64,000 nt of DNA from Cruorifilaria tuberocauda (taxonomy: Eukaryota; Nematoda; Chromadorea; Rhabditida; Onchocercidae). Made by a program: the position numbers and the translations under genes. The stretch is from the NCBI GenBank assembly GCA_013365365.1, contig JABVXU010000053.1:124001-188000 (forward strand), written 5' to 3'. A model generated the notes under the pieces. The model ran no database searches and was not told the origin of the DNA. It worked only from the letters and a program-made list of their open reading frames with translations. Below are positions 14,501 to 25,962 of this stretch, in pieces. The first letter of the stretch is position 1; each line of letters starts with the position of its first letter.

Positions 14501-17073
14501 TAGACAAATATGTCGCGTTATATGCAACCAAACTGATCAAAGAAAAGAGATATGCCGAAGCAACTGCTGCGTTTGAAAAATATGGAGCGTCTTCAAACCC
14601 GAGCAATTTCAACATTTATCAAAAACTTGTTGAAGAAGTAAGCGGAACTTTCAATTATCTTTCTACATGGACATTAAATTAATTTGTTTAAAATGCAGAA
14701 AATTATGCGAAAATAAGGAAGGTATAGTATAATTTATTGTAAATATACTATTTAAAAAATCTGATGTACTATTTTTAATCTGTATCGAGAAGTTATAGTT
14801 TTGAAAAGAAATCTCAAAAGTATAATAAGAATCCTCTGAAATCAAAAGTTTGAAAAAAAAATTCGTAAGCGTCATTCTGATTAGTATTTCTTGCTTCAAT
14901 AACAGTCGAGCTAATATTTGCAAAAGTTTAGAGGTAGTATTTGAACATTTTTTGTGAATTTAACAAAAAGTGTCATCTCCGTTGGAACTGATAATAGAAA
15001 TTTCAAAGCTGATAGAGAGAACTGAGTATTGAATACGGTAAAAAATCGTTGGCTCTGCTTTCCTTTCTACTATCCCCTACTTTTTTTTGAATAATCTGTA
15101 AAAAAAAATTAGCTTTCGAATTGATTTTAAATTTCCTATTGTTCAATATCCGGAATACTAAGAGCTGAACAGTTTTATTTTTCTTCAAATTTCATAATAT
15201 TATTTTCTTCATAATTTTTTTCAAATTTCATAATTTCATAATAATTAGTCGTTTGGTAAGTAGATCGAGAATACAATTCTGGAATTTAAAGCACTTAATA
15301 TAAAGCAAATTTAAAAATTGAATTACTATAATAACTTTAAGGTTATCAATGTACGTAACATGGACAATCCGGACGTTTATGGACGATGGGCAACGCTACG
15401 AAATGTCCTTCTTATGGCATGCGATGGTATGAATACTAAGGAAAAAATGAAAGAGGTAAGATTAAGATTTCGCGTACCGCTGAAAACAATACATTATATT
15501 CTTGAGGTAGGTCTGAGATTTAATTATGTTTTTTGCCCTCGCTCAATGAAATATTTGCTGTTTTTTTGAATCATATTGGTTATCGAATTAAGTCATAATT
15601 TTTTTATATCTTATCTCATGTACTTCTTTAATTCATTTAGAGGAATGAAGATAAGATTGGAATTGGGAACGGAATTTTATCCCTTGAATACATTTTTTTT
15701 TCATATCATTGGATACCATCACTACTGTTTACATATATTAATTCCTCTAAATTTCCACATTTCAGTTATTAAATAGATACTTGGAGATTGCTCATTATGG
15801 TGCATTGCGTTCAGCCATTTTGGAATATGGCGGGACAGAGATAGAACTTATCGCAGCTCAAATTACCATAAGTTTTATTCGCTACAGCGATATCATGCAA
15901 GCTGACAAAGTCTTTTATGATGCTGGAATGGCATGCAGAGTTCGTTTAATTTATTTTGTTTCTTTTCATTTAAATAGAGAACAAAAGAATAACCTTTATT
16001 TTACAGAATTAGTTATTTGCATAGTATCGTGATATCTTCCGGACGTTTTTCATCATCCTTTTTGCGAAAAGCGGTAAGCGACAGCTCATAACTTCCTGTC
16101 ATTCTCCCAAAAAATTAATTTCATGAAAGTAGAGGCCCAAGAAATTTAAACCATTATACTGAAAGCATTCTCCGCCTTAAGCAAAATCAATTGAACATTT
16201 TTAGCAAAGTGCCATTGCTGGTTATGTCTTCGTTAAAATATTTGTCTAAAATCTGGGGAAACAACAACATGTCTATATAAATGATGGGAACTCATGATTT
16301 AAGATTTAATGTTTAAGAACCTAAATGTTATCTGTAAGGAAATGAATTCTATGTTAATCACAGAAACTAGGTATCAAGAAAGAGCGTTTGGCATTTACTC
16401 TTTTGAACCATTATCTGGATTTATGTGACGCGATCGAGGACCAAGATCCAGCAGTTGTTGATAGTTCCATTTTTGATGGTACTGATATACCGCAAGAAGT
16501 ATTGCTTCCAGCTATAAAATATACATCTGTAAGTCTATTTTTTGAAATTTAGGTTGCGATACCAAAATTTTAAGCTTTTTTATAAATCATTTTCTAAGCA
16601 TTATAATCGTAAGATTTCAGGATGAGGAACATGAAGAAGTGAAAGAATGGGTATTAGCAATATCCATGGAACAAAGTATAGAACGGAGTTTGCCTCTTGA
16701 TAGTGATGGTAACTTCGAAATAAGTCTCGTTGATGCAGACGGGACATCCCATCCAGCGTGTCTTATTTCAGGTCTTTTTTATTTTAGTATCAAGATCATA
16801 TTCTTGGCAGAGTAATACAATTGTCATATATCCGCCTTAATTTTTCACTCTTCACAAGACTGATCCGGAATGATGAAAATGATATGGCAATCCATTAAAG
16901 GTTATCCAATACGTGGCAACATTAAAGAATTTGGATCTTCTGGCAAAGCAGCCGATCGTGATACATGGAGTCATTTCATCATGGCACAAAAGACGAAATC
17001 AACCAAAAGTATAAGCGACGTAATGCAGTTCATAGCAAAATGGACACATACAACAACATCTCTGTCATTGTAA
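2510..17073 (+). CDS. osm-1: Intraflagellar transport protein IFT172 (OSM-1), 38 exons
   Basis: All 38 exons join without a frame break to 1741 codons (human IFT172 is about 1749). Exon starts: 2510, 3131, 3475, 3706, 4653, 5252, 5611, 6042, 6483, 6929, 7247, 7533, 8196, 8465, 8811, 9051, 9247, 9668, 9928, 10083, 10263, 10610, 10996, 11194, 11405, 11705, 11989, 12538, 13031, 13712, 13913, 14101, 14494, 15342, 15766, 16364, 16621, 16901. IFT172 is a peripheral IFT-B subunit that works at the ciliary tip. Residues about 1-600 form WD40 repeats ([36 protein letters not shown]). The remainder is TPR-like helices such as [20 protein letters not shown]. The start exon encodes [13 protein letters not shown], like other family N-termini. 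The C-terminus [12 protein letters not shown] matches the human end. Intron 23 (11092-11193) appears to be GC-AG. An X-box lies upstream. Confidence 0.96.
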
Positions 17074-17732
17074 CTTTTTCTCGTTAATTATATTTGCGCA
17101 ATCTTCTTAATTCCTAAAGAAATGTTAAATCCCATGATCATTTTGAAATATTTCAGTCCGAAGTTAAGATCTTAGTATGAATCACTTCCTCACATATTAA
17201 ACTTCACCATTCCTGCAAACTTTCAATCACTAAACTAATTTCCTATAAGGGAAAAGACATAAGAGTGGTTATCATTTACAAGCCAGATTACAAGAGTTTA
17301 TCATCTCCAAAACCTAACAAAGAGGGAGCTATATATGAACCAATGATTTATTATTGCTTGCAGTTGATGGCATACTAATAAATTTTTAAATTAAATAGTA
17401 GAAGGTGCCTTCTCAACATTAACATTCTTAGAATGTGTTTTATTGCAACTAATTTATGACTTTCAGTATTTTAAAAAGGTCAGTTAGCAATAAATTATTT
17501 GTGTGTATACATGTGGTCGACCAATGTGGTTTACCGAAATTAACTTTATTCGAAACCTAATTTATCATGGGAACTTTATTTATTTTGTTCTTTTTTATCA
17601 AAAAAGCGTTGTTAATGAATAATATAACAAGTATTAAGGATTATTACAAAACTTATAGATAAATAAAATTCAAAGACATGATAAGAAAATCGAGCATAGT
17701 TAGACCAAACTAATAACCGCACAAAAAGATCT
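17074..17732. other. Convergent 3' spacer between osm-1 and the SLC25A32 gene
   Basis: About 0.66 kb between two stop codons facing each other. It holds both 3' UTRs; AATAAA-like signals occur, for example near 17490. Nothing coding is seen. Confidence 0.6.
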
Positions 17733-20346
17733 TCATTGAGAAAAATGGCGAACGAGATGTCTTACATTCTCATAGGTTACATATGTAACAATAATGTTTG
17801 GCAGCTGACGTAAATTGCCCATGAGCAAGCCTTTATAGAAACCACGCACACCTTCCATCCTATATGTTTTGCTTATTAAGTCGCACATCCCACTGTATTT
17901 CGCATGATGGTCCTGCAGATATCAAATGGTCTATACTGATAAGGATTAGATAAAGCAAAAAACAAACAAAATAAAACAAAAATCAGGCACATTGGACTTT
18001 CACTAACTTGATTAAAAGCACCCAATGTTAATATTCACCTGCAACCGAGTTCGCAGCACTTGATACGGAAACGTTATTGTTGTGGAGATTATTTTGGATA
18101 CAGCTGAATATATCAAGCAATCAACAGTACCCTGAAAATAAATAGAATTCAAAATACTCATTTCAAGTGAATCTCTGTGCTTTATAATTCCATAATAATA
18201 ATTTCCGTCAGCATAGATGAAATGATCAATTAATAGCTGGCGAACGGCTAAAATAGGGATACAAGTCCAAAAACAGTCATCGTTGTTGAATAGTTCCAAC
18301 ATTTCGAATCAAAATAATAAGGATTTTTTACACAGAAAAAATACATGAAGTCAAACCAAAACATGATTAGCAGGGAGTTCTAAATGTTTCAATCGATCAT
18401 CCTTGAAACGATTATAAAGCATAAACTGAATTGCGCCATGTACAGTTCCAATAACTCCTGGCATGAAGCCCTGAAAATGTTCTAAAAATAAGCCCGTAAA
18501 ACACTGGAATCCTTAACTCCGACTTCATCCACTCTCATTCTTTTAGACAATTAGCAATTAGCAACTGCTCACAGCTTCTATATTAACGAGCCATCCTGTA
18601 CACCGCATATTCGATTAAATCTCTTTAGTATTCCTCAACTATTCTTAACTCCGGATCATAATTGAAATAACCTTTTTCTCAATTCGTTCTTTTCCAATCT
18701 GTCCTCAAAACTGTTAATTTATTGAATAACATAAAATCTATAACTTTCAACTCGCTAGAAAAGACGGTGAATCAAAAACCCATGCTCCCAACAAATTAGA
18801 AATATAAATTTTGAAAAATTTTCCCGTTTTTTCCTAAATCTTTGTGCTCAACAATGTTTGTTTCACGCTGTTTTCCCTTTTGTTTTTTGATGGGCTTTTC
18901 TTTTTGGTTATAAATTGTGATAAGAAATTTGGCTAGTCAACACAAAAAAAAACAAACCCTATACAATGCAGTAATTCCTTCATTGCGAGCAATTGTAGAA
19001 ACACAATTCAAAAATCCACGGTATTTGATTCTTTCATTTTCATATTGCAAGCACAATCGAGTTTTTGCTACCCAAATAGGATTAGTGAATATTAAAATAC
19101 CAGCTCCAGTAACCATTCCTAGCAAGACATTATCCACCGACTCTGCTCCCGTTGAAATGGTTCTCTCATTGCAGAAACTTTTGATAATGTGATAACTACA
19201 ATGAAACTATTGCTGCAAAAAGAATGGAAATGGCGGCAGTACTTCATGTAGTTCAAAAGTTATTGTGATACCAAAAAAAATGCCTTAATATTTATGATAA
19301 CATCCAACAAATGCAGAACACGACTGGTTATATCTTGACTTATCTTATTAACTTAAATATTTTAATATAAAATGTAATTAAAAGTCCGTAATTATATGAG
19401 ATGTAATCTTTCCATTGCGAGGAGTTTTATAATCATTTAAAACATCACTGAAAACTTCAACGTGACCATGTCAATATAATAATATCATTCTTGACATTAC
19501 CTTGGTAAAATAAACTCAGGATAGCGCCAACTTAAAATCTATATTTCACCCAAAAGACTTACAACTGGAAATAAAATCCCCAAGATACAGCTGATCCAAT
19601 CAGATTTGGTGATAATCCTTGATACAAACCTTTATACCCTCTGGATTGTACAATGCTTCGTACAGTATGCCAATAATTATGGTACTGAGGACGCTGGTAG
19701 TTACCATCATTAGCTGCAATGATCAACGGTATTACGATAATGAGTCTCATAAATGCGATAAATTGTGTGGTGAAGCTTGAAGCAGAAAATCCAAAACATT
19801 CATACGTACACTTCAAGCATTTTGAGGAAATCATCACGTATGTGTCGGTTCATACATTTTTCGGGAAGTGAAATCCGAAATTACATATTGAATATAGCTA
19901 GAATTCCATATACTCATCCTGTCTGAAATAATTACAGACAAATGAGGTAAACTAAGATACCTCACAGAGAAAAACTTCATAATTCTAGAATGATGAAGGA
20001 AGTTTTACCATGACCTCAAAAGATGCGAGTTTCTTTTTTTTCATTCAAAATTACGAGATATAAGTATGACGGAATATAGTGAATTTTAAAAAAGTAGAAT
20101 AAGATAACAGAACAAATATAACAATAATAAAATATAACAAACGAATGAAATAAAATAACAGAATTGTCAATTTTTACAATATGATCGCACACATATAAAT
20201 GTAGAACAGCTGAATGAATGGATTTGTTACAATAAAAAATTCAACAAACCGGAATATCGTATTCTGAGGAGATCCAACGGATGGCAAGCAATGGTACTTG
20301 TTATCCCACCGATGAATCCACCAATCAGATGTTCGTACTTTTCCAT
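17733..20346 (-). CDS. SLC25A32: Mitochondrial folate/FAD carrier, SLC25A32 family, 6 exons
   Basis: Exons in transcription order: 20346-20250, 19713-19563, 19195-18958, 18470-18363, 18131-18039, 17912-17733; 288 residues. Three carrier repeats each show the matrix signature as found in SLC25A32: HPLDLLRIRY, NPIWVAKTRL and FPYQVLRTRL. The Trp in the second and Gln in the third are characteristic of the folate/FAD/NAD branch, as opposed to PxD/E carriers. Repeat-end motifs are GLYQGLSPNLIGSAVSWGFY, GFMPGVIGTVHGAIQFMLY and GFYKGLLMGN. Six inner-membrane helices are expected. Start: MEKYEHLIGGFIGG aligns with the first helix, so little or no presequence is present, as is usual for carriers. The exact substrate (folate or FAD) cannot be told from sequence. 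The gene is divergent from baf-1 across 1.3 kb. Confidence 0.92.
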
Positions 20347-21621
20347 TCAACTGCATCAATATCGTGATCGCTGTAAAAAGTAAACTGTCTATATATACTA
20401 CTATGTAACAAGTATACTCTCGAATGCTATACTATCATTCTAAGTTATCATATACTCCCATTGCTACAGCCATTCAATTTCATCATATAACAGTATAATA
20501 ATCAAAAAAAATTACTTTCCTTGCAAATTTACCACACCGTACGAAAGATGAGAATGCAATTTTTATTCATTGTCTTATATAGAAATAAACAAGAAATCAT
20601 ACCATCTACTGAATATTGGTACTTATCATTCTATATTTCATGCCATCTCAATTAAATAAATCATGTGAGAATACTTATCAAGCATACTTCAAGAAATCAG
20701 TATCAGCAGCATCCATGTCCCGTGTTCAAAATCTTTGAACTCATCGAAACCGGTTAGAGCAAACACCTGATTTGGCACATTGCATAGTGATCCAACGAAA
20801 TCGGTTTACGCAAAATATCTCTAAACCGCGCGATTTTTATTCATCAAATGAAACGAGCTCGAATTTTGACAGTCTTGCGTTTCCGGAAGAAAGAGAAGGG
20901 AAGAGAAAGAGAAAAGAGTTAATGGTAGAAAGCGAAATTACGATTAGAAAAGACGCTTTTTAATGAACAGCAAAGATTGCTAAAACGTGAAAGATTGTGG
21001 AAAAAGAGAGAGTGAATTCTGTGGAAGAAGTGAAAACAAGAGAGAAATATCATGGTCTGTTCGGGAGACTGCAGGGACCAATAAGATTAATCGAATATTA
21101 TGTATCGTAAGATGAGGGAAATCGTTGAAAGAGTACGGGTAATAGTTGCAATGAGATGTGAAAGGAATGATAATTAGGATGAGAAATGTTTGTTGATCAC
21201 GATTTCTTGATGATTCACTAGTGAATGAAGATGCGTTACGGGGGTAACTCAACTGTCGTAAGTGTTGACGCAGAGGGAAGTACATGGACAGGTCGGGTCC
21301 ATGGTACTTTCACTGTACCGGTTCTCTTTCATACGGTTTATCACACCGTATCTTTCATCTTACATTCCAATAAAGCCAAATTTACTTTGTCGTATTTTAT
21401 ACATAGCACAATACTTATAATAATTATGGTATCAAGTTGTTTATGAGACTGATAATATGATTTATTATGAAGTAATTTATGCTTACGGTACTGGGTTTTG
21501 ATGAATATATCTTTTGATAAATATATTCATTATGTAATTAAGCCATTATTGCATTTGAAAAGTTGCAAGAGATTCCATTTCTCAGTGGAAATTACGAATT
21601 GGTATTTTCTGACGTATCACA
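20347..21621. other. Divergent promoter region, SLC25A32 gene and baf-1
   Basis: About 1.3 kb between two divergent starts. A purine-rich stretch on + lies around 20880-21020. A 14 bp perfect palindrome, ATTCACTAGTGAAT, lies at 21213-21226. Short open frames here have no family resemblance and I do not call them genes. Confidence 0.5.
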
Positions 21622-22408
21622 ATGACTAGTACATCTGTGAAACATCGTGAATTCGTTTCTGAACCAATGGGGGAAAAAGAAGTAACCGCTGTTGCTGGTA
21701 TTGGACCTACCTATGGTGAAAAATTGAGTAAGGCTGGCTTTGATAAGGTAATTCTTACATTTAATTTCATACGTATTTTTATATATTTCCTAATATAACA
21801 GTCACTTTGACATTTAATACCATAATTTCCTGTCATTAACTCTTACCTTATCATTATTTAACCGAATTTGTTATTATCTTTTGATTAGTGATATGTTACT
21901 AATACATACACAGGATTAATGATTTTAAAAAAAATGAAAAAGGTTATATCTTTCAAAATAGAAATTTGAAAACGCATTGATGGCATTAAATTCCAATTTG
22001 TATTCCTCTATATGCACTCTTTGAATTGCTTAACGATATATTCTTAAAGTATACTTTTAATTTACTGCAAACATTATATATATTGGCATTCCGATACAAA
22101 CGGCATTGAACGCTTATCTCTTAAGTTTCTAATTTTTTCTCTCATTAAGAGAAATTGAGAGAAAAATTGCAGGCTTATGTATTGTTTGGCCAATTTCTCC
22201 TTTTGAAGAAAGAAAAGGAACTCTTCATTGATTGGTTAAAGGTTCGTATGTTAATATTTCCTATGATGCTTCGAATTTCTAAAATAAGTTATTGTAGATG
22301 GCAGTGTTTATATTATCGTTTTCACTGCAGGAAGTAGCTGGAGTGAGCAGCAACCACGCCTTATCAGCTTATAACTGCTTAAACGAGTGGAGTGAGCAGT
22401 ACATTTAA
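21622..22408 (+). CDS. baf-1: Barrier-to-autointegration factor BAF-1, 3 exons
   Basis: Exons 21622-21747, 22173-22241 and 22331-22408 give 90 residues (human BANF1 has 89). BAF is a small dimeric chromatin protein. It binds double-stranded DNA and LEM-domain proteins of the inner nuclear envelope and is needed for nuclear reassembly. Seen: [20 protein letters not shown], then the helix-hairpin-helix with [39 protein letters not shown], and the C-terminal [10 protein letters not shown] aligned with human CLREWCDAFL. All junctions are GT-AG and the frame is unbroken. The start is the first ATG and matches the family N-terminus MTxxxKHR. Confidence 0.97.
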
Positions 22409-23868
22409 AATATTATTTCAGTCGACGCATATGACTGATCGCCGTACAAGTTGTTTATTACGTTGTTTATATAAAATATTGTGGACAATACATATTCGCT
22501 AGAAGGAATTTGGAAATATTACCAGTATACCGCCGCAAAAGATTTTTCGATTTATTTTATGGGAGGAACAGTACAATGTAGTTCTCTTATTATTCAGATA
22601 GTGGATGAATTTTTAGAGTTTCGTAAAAAATGAAATATTATATAGGGAAGGGTGATTTATTGAAAGTGAAGGTTTTGTGGACGAGAAATTCAAACGAAGA
22701 AAAGGCACTGTGAGAGACAAGACGGAGAAGAAAATGAATCATAGGAATATCTTCCTAAGATGTTTGCTTTCTCTGGATTATTGATTATAATTTATGATGT
22801 TGGTCATAAAGTGATGTCAAGAAATTATGTATGTGTACAGTATTATGCACAGATTGTTAGGTGATAGGTAGCCAAACTCATATCCACGTATAAAATAAAA
22901 AAGGCGGAGTCTTTTAAAAAAGGAGGAAAGATTTACGTAAGTGGAAATAAAGGGAAAGTAAATCAACTACAAATTTCTAACGTTGCGTCATATTAAATAA
23001 CATGAAATTCCTAACTTCTCACCTGAATTAACTGATCCCTTTTTAACTGCAATTGAATTGTTTGTTCCTTTCAATTAACCGTTAATTATTTGCGTTTCAT
23101 TCTGAATAAAATAAAATGGATGTGTAATAATTTGCAGACTGAAATGTAAAAGATGGGTGGAATATTTAACAGTATATTCAATCGTTTCTTTAGCCCATCA
23201 CTCATCATAAAGCTCATGCTTCATATGCGTCACATAGTTCCAGCCAGTGTAATTTCTACTCTGTCTTTATAGCGGGTCAGTTTAAGCCATTAATCAAATT
23301 AGCATAATGAGCTAGAATAAATTATAGCTGATTTGGTATCAGATTTCTGGAGGGTGATTCCGATTTGAAAGTAAATTTTAGCATTGTTTTGTGAATGAAG
23401 CACTTGTTTTGAATAAACAGTTTAGATAAAACGGAAATAGAAGTCTGAAAGCAGTGAAGGAAAACCAGAGTATTTCTTTCGATTCAGCACTCTCAGATCT
23501 CTTGGTCCCATTTCTTGGAGATAGAGGAAATCCTTGATCAACAGGTATCATATGACTTGACAATCTTGCAAACTGTGAGCACGCTTGTAGACATAGCGTA
23601 TGCGTAGACAGTCGATCAACAATTAATGGATAAGGGAGGACAAGATTAAAAACTGTGATAAAACATTTCCTTGATCAACAAATATCATTTGTCGGATAAT
23701 GAGCTCACAACAAGAGATCGACCCAGTGGGACGACGCAATTGTCATACTGCGTTGGGTTGAGTCTTCCAAGGGAAGGAGAGGAAGGAGGATAAGGATTAA
23801 ATTTTCGGGAGATGGAAGGAAATGTGATGAGTTTGCTTTTTGTAGGTAAGACTACGAATACACCATAA
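22409..23868. other. Spacer between baf-1 and psmd-9
   Basis: About 1.46 kb, AT-rich, with the baf-1 3' UTR and psmd-9 upstream DNA. TTTTTGTAG just before 23846 could be a 5'-UTR or trans-splice acceptor for psmd-9. Minus-strand open frames at 23378-23963 show no recognisable protein. Confidence 0.5.
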
Positions 23869-25444
23869 ATGGAATCGGAAAAGGACAAAGATGAAAAGAT
23901 TACAGTGGATTCGGTGAAGAAGCTCATCGCGGCACGAGATGAAATCGATCGACGAATTGCCAAAGAGGAAGAAGTTCTTAAGATAGTAAGCTTTGCTCTA
24001 TGTTTTCCTGTTTCCAGTTACACTAACATTTAGATGCATAAAATTAGGGATTAATTGTTAGTTAGGTTAGTTAACTTATCTTTCTTTCTACTTTATTTTC
24101 TTCAATTTTCGCCAGTTCTTCCTCTTTTCTTAACCAAAACACCGCGGTTTGACGGATTTCATTTCTGATCTTTATAATGAGGAAAATGCAATACATGATG
24201 CTGCCCAGATTGGTGACAGAAAAATGTATAAAATTTCTGAAATTTATTAATTTGTAGAATAATATTGACATGGAAAGAAGTTTGGTAGACGCAGATGGCT
24301 TTCCTATTACATCTGTTGATGTATATTCAGTAAGGCGAGCAAGATGTGCGATCATATGTGCGCAGAACGATCGTCAGAAATTAACGTCCGAAATTGAAAG
24401 AGCTATACTAACCTTACACCAGCAAAAACGAGATTGCATGGCAAAATGCAGGTAACAACATATTGCATGCTAAGCTGTAGTTGCTATCAATCAGATTTTT
24501 GAACTATTTTGATCATTTCTTAAATGAACTCATGCGATGCATTTTTCAGTGAACCTGCAACAGTAGCAGATGGCATTCCAATAGTACATCGTACCAGCAA
24601 TGCTCCATTCGCAAAGATAGCTAAAGTAATGGATGCCTCACCAGCCTTTCAAGCAGTCAGTGGTTTGACTTTTTAGTAATGTAAAAAAAAATCAGAAGTG
24701 GTACTTGTTTTTATAACTTTTCTTGAGTCATTTTTATACACGTATCTGTTTGTACGGAAACATCGACTGACCTTTCGATAACAGCTCATGTAATTTTCAT
24801 GTTAATTTCCCTTCCAGCGCTTCTGTTCTTCGATAAATCTATACCATTCTGATATATATTTCTGAAAATTTCTCTTAAAATCGTTCCCTATGTTGCTTTA
24901 CTTAAATGGAAAGTGATGATAATGCAAGTTCTATATTAATTGCGGTTCACATCGTTTAGGGTTTAAGGGATGGTGATCAACTAATACAATTTGGTTCGTT
25001 ACATGCTGGCAACTTTAACGATATAAAAGAATTTAGCGTAATTGTACAAAACTCTATAAATGTAAGTGTTTCATTTCCAAGTACCTTAATGATTTATATG
25101 TTCATTTACGAGGGATTTGAAAATTCATAGATCTTTCCACTTCTCGTTATATTGCCTTCCTACTAATTCGCTATTGTGAAACTATTCTGAACACATTTCA
25201 CTCATTCCTTGAGTCGAATTAATGATAGGTACTTGTTGGACTAACAACTTTGAGTACTAAATATGGGAGCTAATGGCGGATATTACATTTTCCACTGGTA
25301 CTAAATACAGAATTGCAGAGGCCAATACGAGTAACGGTGCTAAGGAACGGTAGGCCGATACGGTTAGAACTTGTACCACGAACATGGTCCGGCAAAGGCA
25401 CTCTCGGATGTTCAGTACTTCCAGTCACTCCTGCTCACATATGA
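23869..25444 (+). CDS. psmd-9: 26S proteasome non-ATPase subunit 9 (PSMD9/p27), PDZ chaperone, 5 exons
   Basis: Exons 23869-23985, 24258-24451, 24550-24655, 24960-25061 and 25319-25444 give 214 residues (human about 223). PSMD9 (yeast Nas2) is an assembly chaperone that holds the Rpt4-Rpt5 ATPases of the proteasome base and leaves the finished particle. Seen: an N-terminal helical region (KKLIAARDEIDRRIAKEEEV), LVDADGFPITSVDVYSVRRA, and a PDZ-like domain of about 90 residues with SPAFQAGLRDGDQLIQFG and RPIRVTVLRNGRPIRLELVP. The end is WSGKGTLGCSVLPV, typical of the family. All splice sites are GT-AG and phases agree. It converges on hnRNP L. Confidence 0.95.
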
Positions 25445-25962
25445 GAGATTTTCATTGATGTACATTATTGCTAGCCGTAGTTGTGACACAATATATATTA
25501 TTATTAATGGTGTATTTCTTTGTTTTTCATTAATGCTAACTATATTGCTTGTTCAAATCATTTATTATCAATATTACTCATAACATAACAAAACAACATA
25601 AAGCAGAAATTTCAAAAAATTAAGAAATTCCGTGATTAGAACTATTTTAATTCATTTTCGACGCCATCATTCCGGGCGACTACATTAGTTTGTGTTCTAA
25701 TGTTTCATAAAAATATTTTTTTTCTAATTTCTAAAACGAGAGATGTTTGTTATGGAATATAGATGCACATCAAATTTATGAATATCCTTTAGTATAATAA
25801 AACTGAAGAACCGAGAAGACATGAGACCACAACGCGTGTCGCAAAAAATTACAAAGAAACCCTCATACTACATGAACAAAACTAAAAATATTCTGTGTAT
25901 TAGAAAGGAGAACAAATCTATGACCTGAAAATAAGAGGGATGAAAGGGATGGAAGCTTACTA
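25445..25962. other. Convergent 3' spacer, psmd-9 and hnRNP L
   Basis: About 0.5 kb of AT-rich DNA between opposing stop codons, holding both 3' UTRs. No coding feature seen. Confidence 0.6.

Noticed and set aside
16010..16075. Open stretch with splice-like ends inside the osm-1 intron 15940-16363
   Set aside because: The flanking exons join in phase and match IFT172 spacing without it.
21213..21226. 14 bp palindrome upstream of baf-1
   Set aside because: A lone short palindrome in a 1.3 kb AT-rich spacer. No partner site or known factor, so not raised as a finding.
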